Below are positions 10,640-24,250 of a DNA stretch of 64,000 nt, piece after piece. The stretch is from Rhodamnia argentea (Eukaryota > Streptophyta > Magnoliopsida > Myrtales > Myrtaceae), in contig NC_063154.1 in NCBI RefSeq assembly GCF_020921035.1, positions 6,014,001 through 6,078,000 on the forward strand, read 5' to 3'. The position numbers and the translations under genes are program-made. Below the pieces are notes generated by a model that was not told the origin of the DNA, searched no databases, and was given only the letters and a program-made list of their open reading frames with translations. How positions within the stretch are numbered: the first letter of the stretch is position 1; each line of letters opens with the position of its first letter.

Positions 10640-11480
10640 TAGCCCATGCGTGTGTTAACCTTAGATGTGACCTTAAAAGCATCGATCTTTAGATGCGTGT
10701 GGAGAAATTATACTGAACGTTTGTACCACTTCTCGGAGAAGCAAACTAATAACTTTTGCCCTAAAAATGATGGCATGTAATGTTGGCCCGACGTGGAAGG
10801 TTGTCCAACGAAAGAGAGACTTGCTAATTAGGTCTCACGCATAAGATGCAAATAAAAGGACCTTTTGCCCGATTAGGTAATCCGATATAAAAGGTAAAAA
10901 AAAAAAAAATTCAAGTAACCGTCGTACTTAAACGGAGAAAAGTTGATGGACCATTAAAACTGATGCCAAGAACTTCATTTAAGATTTCATTCATTCAAGA
11001 CGTCTTAAGAGAAGTAAATCGAAGTCGGTAATAAGAAAAGTTGGTAATTATGAAGCGAGTAAGTCGCTCTAATTGAGACTGATAATTCGTCGGTAAATAA
11101 CTTAAACGAGAGAGTTGGTAACCGACAGAACTTGGTCGACTTAATTTGAGAAAAAAATTAACGAGCCGTGCTGATTTAGGTTGTACCCATCGACGCGCTC
11201 GACTTCATCCCTATCCATTTGCGAACAACTTCGTCTCACGATCTTTCTGTGAGCCTATCGTTGTACCAAAACATGGTTGGCCAAATGTTATAACTGCTAA
11301 GCTCAGTGTTTTCTCGAAGATTACACTTATTTAAATCGTACAACTTCTGAACTCAGATTCCTCGAGCACGGCACGTAATTCCACTCCAGTTTATGAACTA
11401 ACCCTAACCCGTAGTACCAATCCGTGACGTAAGAAAGGTGTGGAAACTGTTAAATGCGCCAAAACCATATTTGAAAAAAA
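10640..11480. other. Intergenic between the two RNase genes
   Basis: AT-rich sequence with no recognisable gene, RNA or clear element. Short open frames carry no family features. Confidence 0.4.
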
Positions 11481-11494
11481 TGAGGTTGCCAAGA

Positions 11495-11516
11495 GCATAT
11501 ACGCTACGGCATATCC
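11495..11516 (+). promoter_or_regulatory. Two P1BS sites upstream of RNase gene 2
   Basis: GCATATAC (11495-11502) and GCATATCC (11509-11516) both match GNATATNC and lie 14 bp apart start to start. The second ends 24 bp before the TATA box at 11541. Paired P1BS sites close to the TATA box are what strongly phosphate-responsive plant promoters often show. Confidence 0.6.
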
Positions 11517-11540
11517 TGTTCTTGGTCTTACGTTAATGCC

Positions 11541-11548
11541 TATATATA
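11541..11548 (+). promoter_or_regulatory. TATA box of RNase gene 2
   Basis: TATATATA lies 103 bp upstream of the ATG at 11644. A purine-rich leader (GAGAGAGAGAGAGAAAG) precedes the start codon. Confidence 0.65.
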
Positions 11549-11643
11549 CAGCTGCTTAGCATTAAAACAGATCGGCCATTTCCTATGCTCAACAGCTCAT
11601 ATTATTTTCACAGAATCTTGGAGAGAGAGAGAGAGAAAGAAAG

Positions 11644-13236
11644 ATGAAAGGCAAGGGTTCGTTTGCGATCATCGTAACAGTCTTGGCGACACAATGTCTG
11701 TCTTTTCTTTGTGCTGCCGACGACTTCGATTTCTTCTATTTCGTTCAGCAAGTAAGATGGTCTCTCAACTTCTGCACCTCTTGTGTTGTTTGATTCTTTT
11801 TCACGTTTTTCTTTTTCTCTTCTTGGATTGATGTTTGGTGTTCTGTATGGTTTCATGAAGTGGCCGGGGTCGTACTGCGATACGAACCGCAAATGTTGCT
11901 ACCCAAAAACTGGAAAGCCGGCGGCGGATTTCAGCATCCATGGACTGTGGCCTAACTTCAATGATGGATCTTACCCTTCTAATTGTAACCCTGAGAATGC
12001 TTTCGAAAAATCTGAGGTAACGGTCTTTTTTTCTTGCTTTCCTTGACTTGATCCATACCCAATTCTTGAACTTGAATGTAGTCAACCATGTCAATGGATC
12101 TGGCAAGAAGAATTTCCTCAACTCAAAACTTCAGCTTGAGATTTAAAAAAAAAAAAAAAAAACATGCCAATAAGTTGAGGTTTCCAGAGTTTAGTGTATC
12201 ATAAGATGGTGAAAATAGCTCCAGCGCAACCAGAAATGAGATATGCACTGTGAAATTAGAGAAACGATGCGACTTCGCAACAAAAAAAGAAACAAGGTAA
12301 ACCCGAAAGATGCTTAATGTGGAAAGCTTGAGCCTAACAAACTTGGATTAAATACTCAACCACTTGATCCGGTAACTTCGATTCACGCCCATGTTCTAAG
12401 TAATGTGATATGCGATTGCTGTGAGCTGGTCACACTTGATCAGGAATCGGTAAATACATAACCCTGGATATTGAATGGATAGGTCAACACCTATGCAGCT
12501 CTTAGATTGATCAACAGAGATCGATCCGTCTGTGATTTCTTCCATCGAGATCTATCGTTATAAGCTCTTAGCAAACCAATTTCGTGAGCTAGTCTTAGTA
12601 TGTCTGACATTTGTTTTCATGATATGTACGTAGACCAAAAAAGGAAATAAAGCCCAATAGCATCCGGATTTTGGGTACTAAACTAGATAATTTGTGCAAC
12701 GAATTCATGTTGTCTTTGGAAAATGGCGCAGATTTCCGATCTGATCGGCAGCTTGGAGAAGAACTGGCCATCACTGTCATGCCCGAGCAGTGACGACACC
12801 AAGTTCTGGACACACGAATGGGAGAAGCACGGGACTTGCTCCGAGTCCGAACTCGACCAACACGAGTATTTCGAAGCAGCCCTCAAGCTCAAGCAGAAAG
12901 TGAACCTCCTCCAAAGCCTCGAGAACGCGGGTAAGGTTCCCATAATCGTGTCAAGTCTCCCTTCTAAGTAGCCATGTCCTTACGACTCACTCACGAGAAA
13001 CCTCTCGTGCAGGAATCAAGCCGAACAACGAGTTTTACAGCATAGAGAGCGTGAAAGAAGCGATCAAGGATTCCATCGGGTTCGAACCCGGAATGGAATG
13101 CAACGTGGATTCATCAGGCAACAGCCAGATTTATCAGATATACGTTTGCGTGGACACTTCCGGCGCGGAGATCATCGAATGTCCCGTCTTGCCGAGGGGC
13201 AGATGTGCTTCCAAGGTCCAGTTTCCCTCCTTTTAA
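11644..13236 (+). CDS. S-like ribonuclease T2, secreted (tandem copy 2)
   Basis: Four exons (11644-11751, 11861-12016, 12732-12930, 13013-13236) encode 228 residues. Exons 2 and 3 are exactly as long as in copy 1 (156 and 199 bp), with all three introns in the same phase. The signal peptide is about residues 1-25. CAS I is FSIHGLWP (His about 63) and CAS II is FWTHEWEKHGTC (Glu about 117, His about 121), so it should be active. The C-terminus KVQFPSF mirrors copy 1. Substitutions are spread over the protein (CNPENAFEKSE against CDPNSPFSPSE), so the duplication is not recent. The introns are unrelated in length. Same orientation and 3 kb spacing mark a local tandem duplication. Two P1BS sites precede the TATA box. 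Confidence 0.92.
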
Positions 13237-13515
13237 CCAGGGCATCGATGGACCGATCTGTAGCCAAACTCAATAATTTGTCCATCCATCGGACCAACTT
13301 GTATCCACCTTTTCTTTCGGAATAACTACTTCTAATGTAGAACAACTGGCGTATGATTTTTTGGAAAAACGTGATCGTCGGAAATCGGGTAGATTTCACT
13401 AATTTGGGACTGGTGAGCTCGGATTTAGTTCAAATTCGGTCGGCTGAAGCGAAACGGCCTTATGATCAATAATCATGCTTTGCTGTGACATACGATGGAT
13501 TTTCGCGTTTCGGAG

Positions 13516-14245
13516 TAGGGGTGTGCAACCGGATCGGGTTGACCCGGAACTCAGATCAGACCACCCGAAAAATAGGGTTGGGAACCGGTTCTCGCTCAAA
13601 CCGGTCTAGGAATCCGTTCCAATTTTTGGGAACCGGTTGAAACCGGTCCAGTTCCCTATTCTAGGTGAAGACCCACCCGGACCGACTTTAGAACCGATTT
13701 TATCTAAAAAAAAAAAAAACCTATCTTGCTTTTTTTGTCAACCTTGCAAGTTTCAAAGTGGTTTTCGAGTCTTTTGACTTGCAAGACAAACAGGAGAGAT
13801 TATTAGTGGATTTTAGTGGTAGTGCGATAGGAAGAATTGCACTTGTTAATTCAGCGTTTTGTAGGATCATTATTGCTTTTTGTGGATTGTAACTTCTATT
13901 ATTATATTTTGGATTGTTGCTTTTGATGGATTGTCATATTTATTGCTCACATCGGGAATTGTTACTTTTGGCGGATAATGAGTTTTACTATTTACCTTTT
14001 ACTTTGGATCATTTCATCGATACTCATATTATTTTGATGGAAAAAATAAAATCAGAAAAAGAAACAAAAAGAAAACAGGTTCTCGGGTAAACCCCGGTAC
14101 CGGATCGAAAAATAGGGTAGACTCCAAAACAGGTTCTAGGATAAACGGGTCAATTCTCGGTTTCAAAAATTGAGAACCGATTATAACGAGATCGGTTTCG
14201 GGGTCCGGATCCGGATCCTACTCACTTGGCCCATGCTCACCCCTA
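13516..14245. mobile_element. hAT-like MITE (TAGGGGTG termini) with 8-bp duplication
   Basis: The element starts TAGGGGTGTGCAACC and ends TGCTCACCCCTA. The flanks are TTTCGGAG on the left (13508-13515) and TTTCGAAG on the right (14246-14253), an 8-bp target duplication with one mismatch, which fits the hAT superfamily. The ends inside are rich in GGAACCGG and GGTTCTCGG repeats with an AT-rich middle. There is no transposase frame, so it is non-autonomous. Confidence 0.72.
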
Positions 14246-15194
14246 TTTCGAAGTCGTTTAGATAGGTTTTCGAGCAGTTTTTTATTTTAGGCAACTTTGC
14301 AATATATACAATCGTGATATTTGATTTGAATTCCGTTTAATTAGATTAGATTTGATTCATTTAATGTTATCTTTGAGTAATTCTAATTTCTAAAGGAATC
14401 CTATCTATATAATGGACGTCCGCCCTATGTAATCTTTACGTTATCATTGTATCAAATTTGGTTTATCATTTGGAAAGAATTTCCTGTTATCTCTTTCACT
14501 GCGTCAGCTTCGATTTCATTTCACGCCGAAGCCGACCTACCGTAACTTATGGAAAAAATGAATACCCTTTGGTATCTTCGAGATGAATTCGATTTGTTTC
14601 GTACAATTCGAAAGATGATGTTGCTTTAAGCCTTCTTTGGAGGAGGAGCAAGTTCTGCAAGGCACGCCTGGTCCCAGCTCCATGTTAGTGTTAAATTTAT
14701 TGAAGGAACTGGTTGGTCGCTTGGCGTTTCGGACAAGATGAAGTAATGCACGTCCGATCTAAACCATATTCGATGCATTTTCGTAGGAAAGCTCAGGCTT
14801 TGGATCCATTGAGTGGGTCGATATCTAGAGATCTCTCTTTACGGAAGAGCTTCTCTGTATCCTTCTGCGGTGGTAGTTAAAGCTTAACCCCACCAAACCC
14901 TTGAACCCTAGCCGCCCGATCTGTCTCTCTCTGATCTCTTTCCCCTTTAGTTTTTTTGACCTTTATTCCTCTACTTTCATGTCATTCGTTGCTGGGTCCA
15001 TTTTCGATGGTTCAGTAGTCCGTAGCTGAAAGAAGCATGTGGATGGGGACGATGCTGCTGATGCTCGCATTCATATTCTCTGCAGGAGATTAGGTAAATT
15101 CTAGCTAGACAATGATGTAGCTGTAATGGATGGTCTAGTTTCCGATGAGGAACTACTAAGTGAGTGCCGTCTCAACCTCTTTGCGCAACCTCGT

Positions 15195-15840
15195 GCAAAC
15201 GAAAAAAGTATAAAAATGTCTTAAACTTACCTGGCCGACGTCCATTCTACGTGGAACCACCAGCACAAACATGGATAATTTTATAATTTTTTTTATTTTT
15301 CCTTTTCTTTTCTTTCTTTCTTTGTTTTTTTTTTTAACAATTGATGGCCACTCGCAAGGGCCTCCACGCCCTCGCCCAATCCAGATGAGGGCCAATGCCC
15401 TCGCCTGTTCGTCGACAAGGGCCGCGACGCCATTGCACGTCCACGAGCAATGGACTCGCGTGCTCATTGGCCACAGATGAGGGGCTCGCGGACTTTGCCT
15501 GTGGCCGGCAAGGGTATCGTGGCTCTCGCCCAAACCAAGCGAGAGCGTCGCGGCTCTTTCCTGGATATGGGCAAGGGCCCGACACCCTTGCCGGCTTATA
15601 GTTGGGAAGAAAAAGAAAGGAAATGAAAGAAAAACAAAACAAAAAAGTAATAAAAGTATATAAAAATTTTCAAGTTAGCATTGACCGTGCCACATAAGAT
15701 GGCTAACGTTCTTATTAGCGATTTTCGATCAAAACCGATCGGATGAATTATATTGGCAAATCATCAAAATGTTTAGGATTTAATTGGCTCAATTGAAAAA
15801 TTTACGATCGAATCGGTACCAGTGCAATATGTTTAAATTT
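15195..15840. repeat. GC-cored repeat, family B
   Basis: An AT-rich left part (AAAAATGTCTTAAACTTACC) leads into a GC-rich core of GCCCTCGCC-like repeats (15355-15600), then an AT-rich right part (TTTAGGATTTAATTGGCTC). Related pieces lie at 28649-29400, 32357-32560 and 43388-43807. Open frames in the core exist on both strands and are compositional. Confidence 0.45.
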
Positions 15841-15888
15841 TTTTTTTTTATACTTTTCCCTTATACAAAACCTAGTGTGAATTTTAAA

Positions 15889-16805
15889 GAGAGAAGAACA
15901 TTAGGAGTATCAAAAGTTATGCATGACTCTCACTTTAGTGCCAAAAGTTTTTATTAGATCACTTAAGTGCCAAATTTTTTGAAAAACGATCACTTAATTG
16001 CCAACTCCGATGTACCCGATTGGAAATTCGACGTGACATTTTTTTTTATTAAAATCTGAAGATGACGTGGCTTGCTAAAAGTCTAGTTAGCAAAAAAAAA
16101 TTAAAATTTAAAAAAAAATAATATAAAATAAAAATACAAACTTAATTAGATTAAAAAAATAAAAATTTAAAAAAAAAAAGGAAATGTGTACTAGATGTCT
16201 TAAAACTTATTACGAAAATGTAATTGAGCTCTAAAACTTATAAAAAGTGAATTCAAGTCCTAAAATTTGTCAAATTGATGCAAACGAGTCATTCCTTTAA
16301 CTCCGTCAATTTGGACTAATGAAAAACATTGACATTTTTTAATATTTTATCTCTCCTACTTGGTAATAGCGTGGCTAAGACGACTTCATTTTTGTTCAAA
16401 TGTCGATTTTTAATATAAAATTTATTCAAAATAAATTAAAAATAAGCTCAAAAAGAAGATAACGGCGGAAACCGGGCGGTGAGGATCTTGTACGGTCCTC
16501 GCCGTCGTCGCTGCCCCACCATCACCTACCATCCCCCACCCTTGCCGACCATTCCCTCGCCGCTTGGTTTCCACCGTTAATTTTTTTTGTTAGCTTATTC
16601 TTAACTTTATTTTAAATAAAATTTGTATTTTAAAAAAAAATTTTATAGCACATTTTTAAATTTAAATTTAATTTAAATTAATTTTTTTTATTTTAGAAGT
16701 CCAAGTGGACTGAATTTTTTTTTTAAAAGTACCACGTCATATTAACATTTAATTATAGATGCTACATATTAATTTTGGCCGGAATCTCTCGCCTCGGGTA
16801 CTTAA

Positions 16806-16851
<46 letters not shown>

Positions 16852-16937
16852 TTTGGCATTTAAGTGATCCGATGAAAACTTTTGGCACTATAGTGAGCGT
16901 CGTATACAACTTTTGACATTTCTGATGTCCTTCTCCC
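15889..16937. mobile_element. Mutator-like MITE with long inverted ends and 10-bp duplication
   Basis: The left end GAGAGAAGAACATTAGGAG and the right end in reverse GGGAGAAGGACATCAGAAA continue as inverted arms of about 90 bp that share TAGTGCCAAAAGTTTT and GGATCACTTAA-like blocks. The flanks are GAATTTTAAA on both sides (15879-15888 and 16938-16947), a perfect 10-bp repeat; Mutator-like elements usually make 9-11 bp. The interior has a GC-rich core near 16470-16570 and an (AT)n tract. No transposase. Confidence 0.75.
16809..16848. repeat. (AT)n microsatellite
   Basis: Twenty AT units inside the right arm of the Mutator-like element. It separates the arm from the core and probably grew after insertion. 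Confidence 0.9.
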
Positions 16938-16947
16938 GAATTTTAAA

Positions 16948-18760
16948 GCATTACAAAATATTATGGGGAAAGCTTGGACCAATGAAAATGTAGCCATTTC
17001 ACGGGTTTGGGGATATTCACCTTCGCTTTCAGATTTGAAGCAGAGAAAAATCATGTGATTGAAAACCTGGGGTGCCTAACACACCATCACATTGCTATAA
17101 GGACTCTATTTGCTTATTAAAGAAAATTTTGTATAGGTTGGACAGTCTCATTGGCAGTGGTAGAATTATTTCGACGCTTATATGTCTAGTCAGCACTATT
17201 CGAAAGTCAATCGCATAGTTATATTTACTTTAGGACATTGGAGGATGGTCATTAGTTTATCTACTAGTATATATTGTTAACATGTTGAACACAGTTAGGC
17301 GTATGCCTGATATTGATGTGCTAGAGTTGAGTTGAGTGTCGAGTTTGAGATTATTTGAATGTTGCAAAGAAATATTTTTGTAAAAATATCTAAAACATTC
17401 TCTCAATCGCTCCATCTTTCGAGACTAAATCGTGATGGCCTCAACGAATCTTTTTTATTAAGAAAACTCGAAAGAAAACTGAATGGATGATTTGTCCTTG
17501 TTAACCTAATTCCCATTCAAAAATAAATCTGGAAACTAGTATAACCTTTTTTGTGTACTATTAATTCGTTACAAGGTGATTGAGATCGGCACGACATTTT
17601 CCAACTTGCTTATTATGTTTTTATTAACTAGAAATAAAAGAAATTCAAAATCGAAATTCAAAACAAAAATCAATTCATATTCATTGTCCTATAAATTATA
17701 TTTTATTTATTATTTATTTATTTTTCTCGAATATCGTGCCCTAGGCGTGACGTTTTGCAAGCTCTGAGGATTGTCAATAGTTACATAAAGAATTGTGGGA
17801 AGACTCGCTATAAAATGCTGTGAAGTGAATCCTCCGATATTTGAAGGGGACCGATGACATGAATATTGTGTACATATTTCATGAGATGGGCTAAATTATC
17901 AGTGCAACTTCCTAAGCGAGGAGAATGTGTTACACCCCCACTCCAATTGGAAAAGTCGCAAAATGTCAGATCATGATTGAAGCAAGCCAAAATTGTCATC
18001 CCTTCTCGGATACAACATACAAGTGAGCCAGATTAAAATTCATATTCGTTTAGATGGGTTCCCTAAATCTACCAGACATTTAGTTCAGGAAAAGCTACTC
18101 ATTCTAATGGAATCCAGTGTCTCGAGATTTAATCGACGAAATGACCCCTAATGTTTATTGTGGCAACCCATGTCATATCCCCAAAAACAACCCCTTTTAT
18201 CTCGGAGGTTGATTAAAAAGCCGGCAAATGAACATCCACGAGAACTTTCCCAGTTCTCTCATGTTAGGAAAAAGTCCTCTCAATGCTTTAATACCCAAGC
18301 AATTTATGTATCTAGGGACAGTTTAGGCAACCCCGGATAAACTAACCAATCAACAGCTATTCCATTCCCTCAATTATAAATTATGGAGGTCGATTAAGCG
18401 CTGGTGTTTTTTAAACACATTTCAACATTTTCAGACATGAACCTTAAAAAAAAAATTACAAAAAAACAAAAAACAAAGGTACAAACCCGAAGTAGGCCCA
18501 ACTGAAACCGTGGATCAAGTCGTTTGAAGCCACTTTGGGTGGGTATGTGATATTCTGTTGATGGGCCAGCCAGGACACTAAATCAGGCCCGATCAAGGGA
18601 GCGGGTCGGTCTCGACCCTCCCCCATTTTCGAGACCCGAAGCATCGAATCTGGCCCGACATTCTGTTTCCTCCTCTTCTTCTTCTTCTTCTTCTACTTCA
18701 AAGATCCAAATGCCAAGATTGGTTTCCAGATCCTTCCACAACCTTCCAGTATGTCCCCAA
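16948..18760. other. Intergenic, no gene seen
   Basis: AT-rich at first, then more balanced near 18500. I see no protein family, tRNA or clear element. A TTC-repeat pyrimidine tract at 18672-18694 leads into the RING gene promoter. Confidence 0.4.
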
Positions 18761-18772
18761 CTCCTTCCCCCT

Positions 18773-18777
18773 TATAA
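18773..18777 (+). promoter_or_regulatory. TATA box of RING-H2 gene
   Basis: TATAA in CCTTATAACCCC lies 78 bp before the ATG at 18851. The leader is pyrimidine-rich (CTCTCTCTCT just before the start). Upstream at 18715-18752 are several TTCC/TTCCA blocks that could be weak heat-shock elements. Confidence 0.45.
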
Positions 18778-18850
18778 CCCCCTCCCTCCTTTTCTCATTC
18801 TCTCTCATCCTCCATAGTCAAAGTCACTCTCTCTCTCTAGCTCTTGATCA

Positions 18851-19417
18851 ATGGCCAGCGAAGCTCCCCAGTCATCACCCGACGCCGCCTCCCTCCTCCA
18901 CAGCATAAACCTCCCTCTCTTATTCCCCTTCTTCCTTGGCTTCTCGACCTCGGCGTCTCCGCCGGACCAATCCGGCTCCGGCTTCCTAACCCTGCCTGAG
19001 CGGTTCGTTCTCATCAACCCATTCACCCAGAGCCTGGTCGTCATCGGGACCGGCCCGGAACCCCCGCAGGGTGCCGGGGGTGGGCGGCCGCCGGCGTCGA
19101 GGGCTTCGGTGGAGGCCATGCCGGCCGTGGAGGTCGAGGAAGGCCACGAGTGCGAGTGCGCCATCTGCCTGGAGAACCTCGTGGCCGGAGAGCCGGCGAA
19201 GGAGATGCCGTGCAAGCACAGGTTCCACGGGGGCTGCATCGAGCGGTGGTTGGGGGTCCGCGGGACGTGCCCCGTGTGCAGGTATGAGATGCCGGTCGAG
19301 GAAGGGGAGGCCCGCGAGAAGCGAGAAGGGGGAGTCTGGGTGAGCTTCGCTTTTGGTGTCGGTGGCGCCGACAGCGACGGTCACGTTTCTTCTTCTTCTT
19401 CTTCTTCTTCTTCTTAG
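18851..19417 (+). CDS. MPSR1: RING-H2 E3 ubiquitin ligase, MPSR1-like
   Basis: A single-exon 188-residue protein. The C-terminal half carries a complete C3H2C3 RING: Cys103, Cys106, Cys121, His123, His126, Cys129, Cys140, Cys143, with CAICLENL at the start and CPVCRYEMP at the end. The N-terminus (LLHSINLPLLFPFFLGF) is the hydrophobic segment typical of the small MPSR1-type RING ligases. In Arabidopsis MPSR1 senses misfolded proteins under stress and sends them to the proteasome; the same role here is inferred from layout. The end of the protein is a serine tract encoded by a TTC-type repeat (19386-19416), so its length may vary. No transmembrane segment other than the N-terminal one is seen. 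Other small RING-H2 proteins are similar, so the name is a best guess. Confidence 0.82.
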   Translation: MASEAPQSSPDAASLLHSINLPLLFPFFLGFSTSASPPDQSGSGFLTLPERFVLINPFTQSLVVIGTGPEPPQGAGGGRPPASRASVEAMPAVEVEEGHECECAICLENLVAGEPAKEMPCKHRFHGGCIERWLGVRGTCPVCRYEMPVEEGEAREKREGGVWVSFAFGVGGADSDGHVSSSSSSSSS

Positions 19418-19636
19418 ATTTCTAGGGGCGATCCTGATCATGTTATACGATGGATTGGTCAAAGATTCCTTTTTTTTTTCCCTCGCTCTTTTTCTTGTTC
19501 GTTCCATACAAGTTGTACAGCGTTATACGCCTTGAGTACATTTCATTGGCAATCGAAGTGTTAGTGGCCATTCTTGAATGATTCAGACACTTGCTCAGAG
19601 AAATCCAAACTCCACGTCACTCGTTCGATTCAGAAA

Positions 19637-20434
19637 AGGGAAAATTTAAGAAAGGGGTCAATTACATTCAATTTTTTCATATAAGGATTTGAAGCGAATT
19701 AAATAAAATTAAAATTATTTTTATTATATTAAAAAGGGTTTGAAGTGATTATAATTATTTTAAATAAATAGTTGACTTTGTTGGTCGATTTTTTATTTGT
19801 AAAAATATAAAATTAATCTAATTTTTCGTTAAATCAAATTAAAATAAAAAAATAAAAATAGAAAGTTAAAAAAAATAAAGAAAACATCCGTTTGTGGCCA
19901 TTGCCCCACCATCACCGATTAGAGGCAAGGGTCGACAACACTCATTTAGGTGCAATCAAGGTTCGTGATCATCAGTCGGGACCACCGGCCGGAGTGGGTC
20001 AGGGGGTGCTGTCTACCTCGGTTCCAACTAATGACCGCAACCTATGGTCGAACGGGCCATTAACCCTCGCTCAGATCCGGGAGAGGGTCGCTACCCTCTC
20101 CCAACTCATGCGAGGGCCTGATCGGTGGGGTTAGTGGCCTTCATTGAGGCACTGGCGACCCCGATGGCCATAGTTGTCGCTCCACTAGTGGTAGGGCGAC
20201 GATCTCCCATCCTCTTACTTGTGTTTTTTATTTTTTATTTTCAAAATCTATTAAAAAAAGAAAAATGAAAAAATAAAATAGTAAATGACCAAAATGCCTT
20301 TAATTAAAGTGACTCGGGCTCTTTTTTTAGATTAATATAGTCATTTTAGGTCTTCATTTGAAATAATGTACATTTCGGGTATTTATTTAACACAACAAGG
20401 AAGGACACTTGCGGCCCTTTTTTGGAGTTTTTCC
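19637..20434. mobile_element. Family C MITE with GC-rich core
   Basis: The left end GGGAAAATTTAAGAAAGGGG and the right end in reverse GGAAAAACTCCAAAAAAGGG are related inverted termini. AT-rich arms (AAGGATTTGAAGCG, TCATTTGAAATAATG) surround a GC-rich core at 19905-20215. Relatives are at 48045-48585 and 56686-57163. It has no coding capacity and lies just downstream of the RING gene. Confidence 0.5.
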
Positions 20435-20675
20435 TTCAAAAAATTACCATGAACCTGCACTCGTTTCTAATACAAAACAATGAGCGTGGCGATGATAAGA
20501 TACTAATTTCCACTTTGAATGGCAGAATCTCCTTTTCATCGAACTTGGAGAGCATAATATTTAGAAAGAGATTGATGGAAACACGATCAATGCACCTTCA
20601 GATCAAGATTTTGCATCAAGAAAGTTACATAAAGTTGTCAACTTGACATGGGATTAATTGCGCATAGAGAGTTTG

Positions 20676-23618
<2,943 letters not shown>

Positions 23619-24250
23619 GTTTGGTCCTTCCCCAGATCTGGCTGAAAGGGAGGAAGAAGGGACACATTTATTAGTTCTAACAGCTCGTCTCCCTCTTAAT
23701 CAAGTATCTACGCGCTATTGGTGTAATCTAATCGATGGCATTTTCCTTGCTTTGTTGTCGCCTGCGTACACATGGTTGGACCAATGATTCGCTCCTATTC
23801 TTTTGGCAAACTAATGATTTCGCTTCTGTGATGAGTTTCCTCCACTCTGTATTCTTTAATCAATGCGCTTTTCATGTATCTGCATACTTAATGTACAGTC
23901 CTGCCTCACTTGTGCTGAAGACAGAAACACAATGATAGTGTTTTTGTGCAGGAGTCAACTTGCCTGGATTAGTTAAGACGAGCTTTAAAATGGGATGATG
24001 TACTTTAACGGTGAATTCGATGGCGCATATCGGCCATGATAGGAGACTACAGAAGAAACACGTATCCACACAACATATATTGATTCTTCTCTCTATATAT
24101 ATAATGTGCCTTGAGGATTTCTTGCGGGTCCATTTACATGCCAATATACAAAGTCTACAACCGAAAAGATCAGCACTCAGATTGAATTTTGATGCATAGT
24201 GCACTCCATAAGCCTCGCAAACCTGTCTCGTCCCAAACACTTTGAAAGAA
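23619..24250. other. Intergenic between the GMC gene and the MYB-CC gene
   Basis: No gene seen. It serves as promoter side of the GMC gene and 3' region of the MYB-CC gene (both minus strand). Short frames have no family features. Confidence 0.4.

Noticed and set aside
18986-19507. Arg/Pro-rich minus frame over the RING gene
   Set aside because: Antisense shadow of the GC-rich RING coding sequence.
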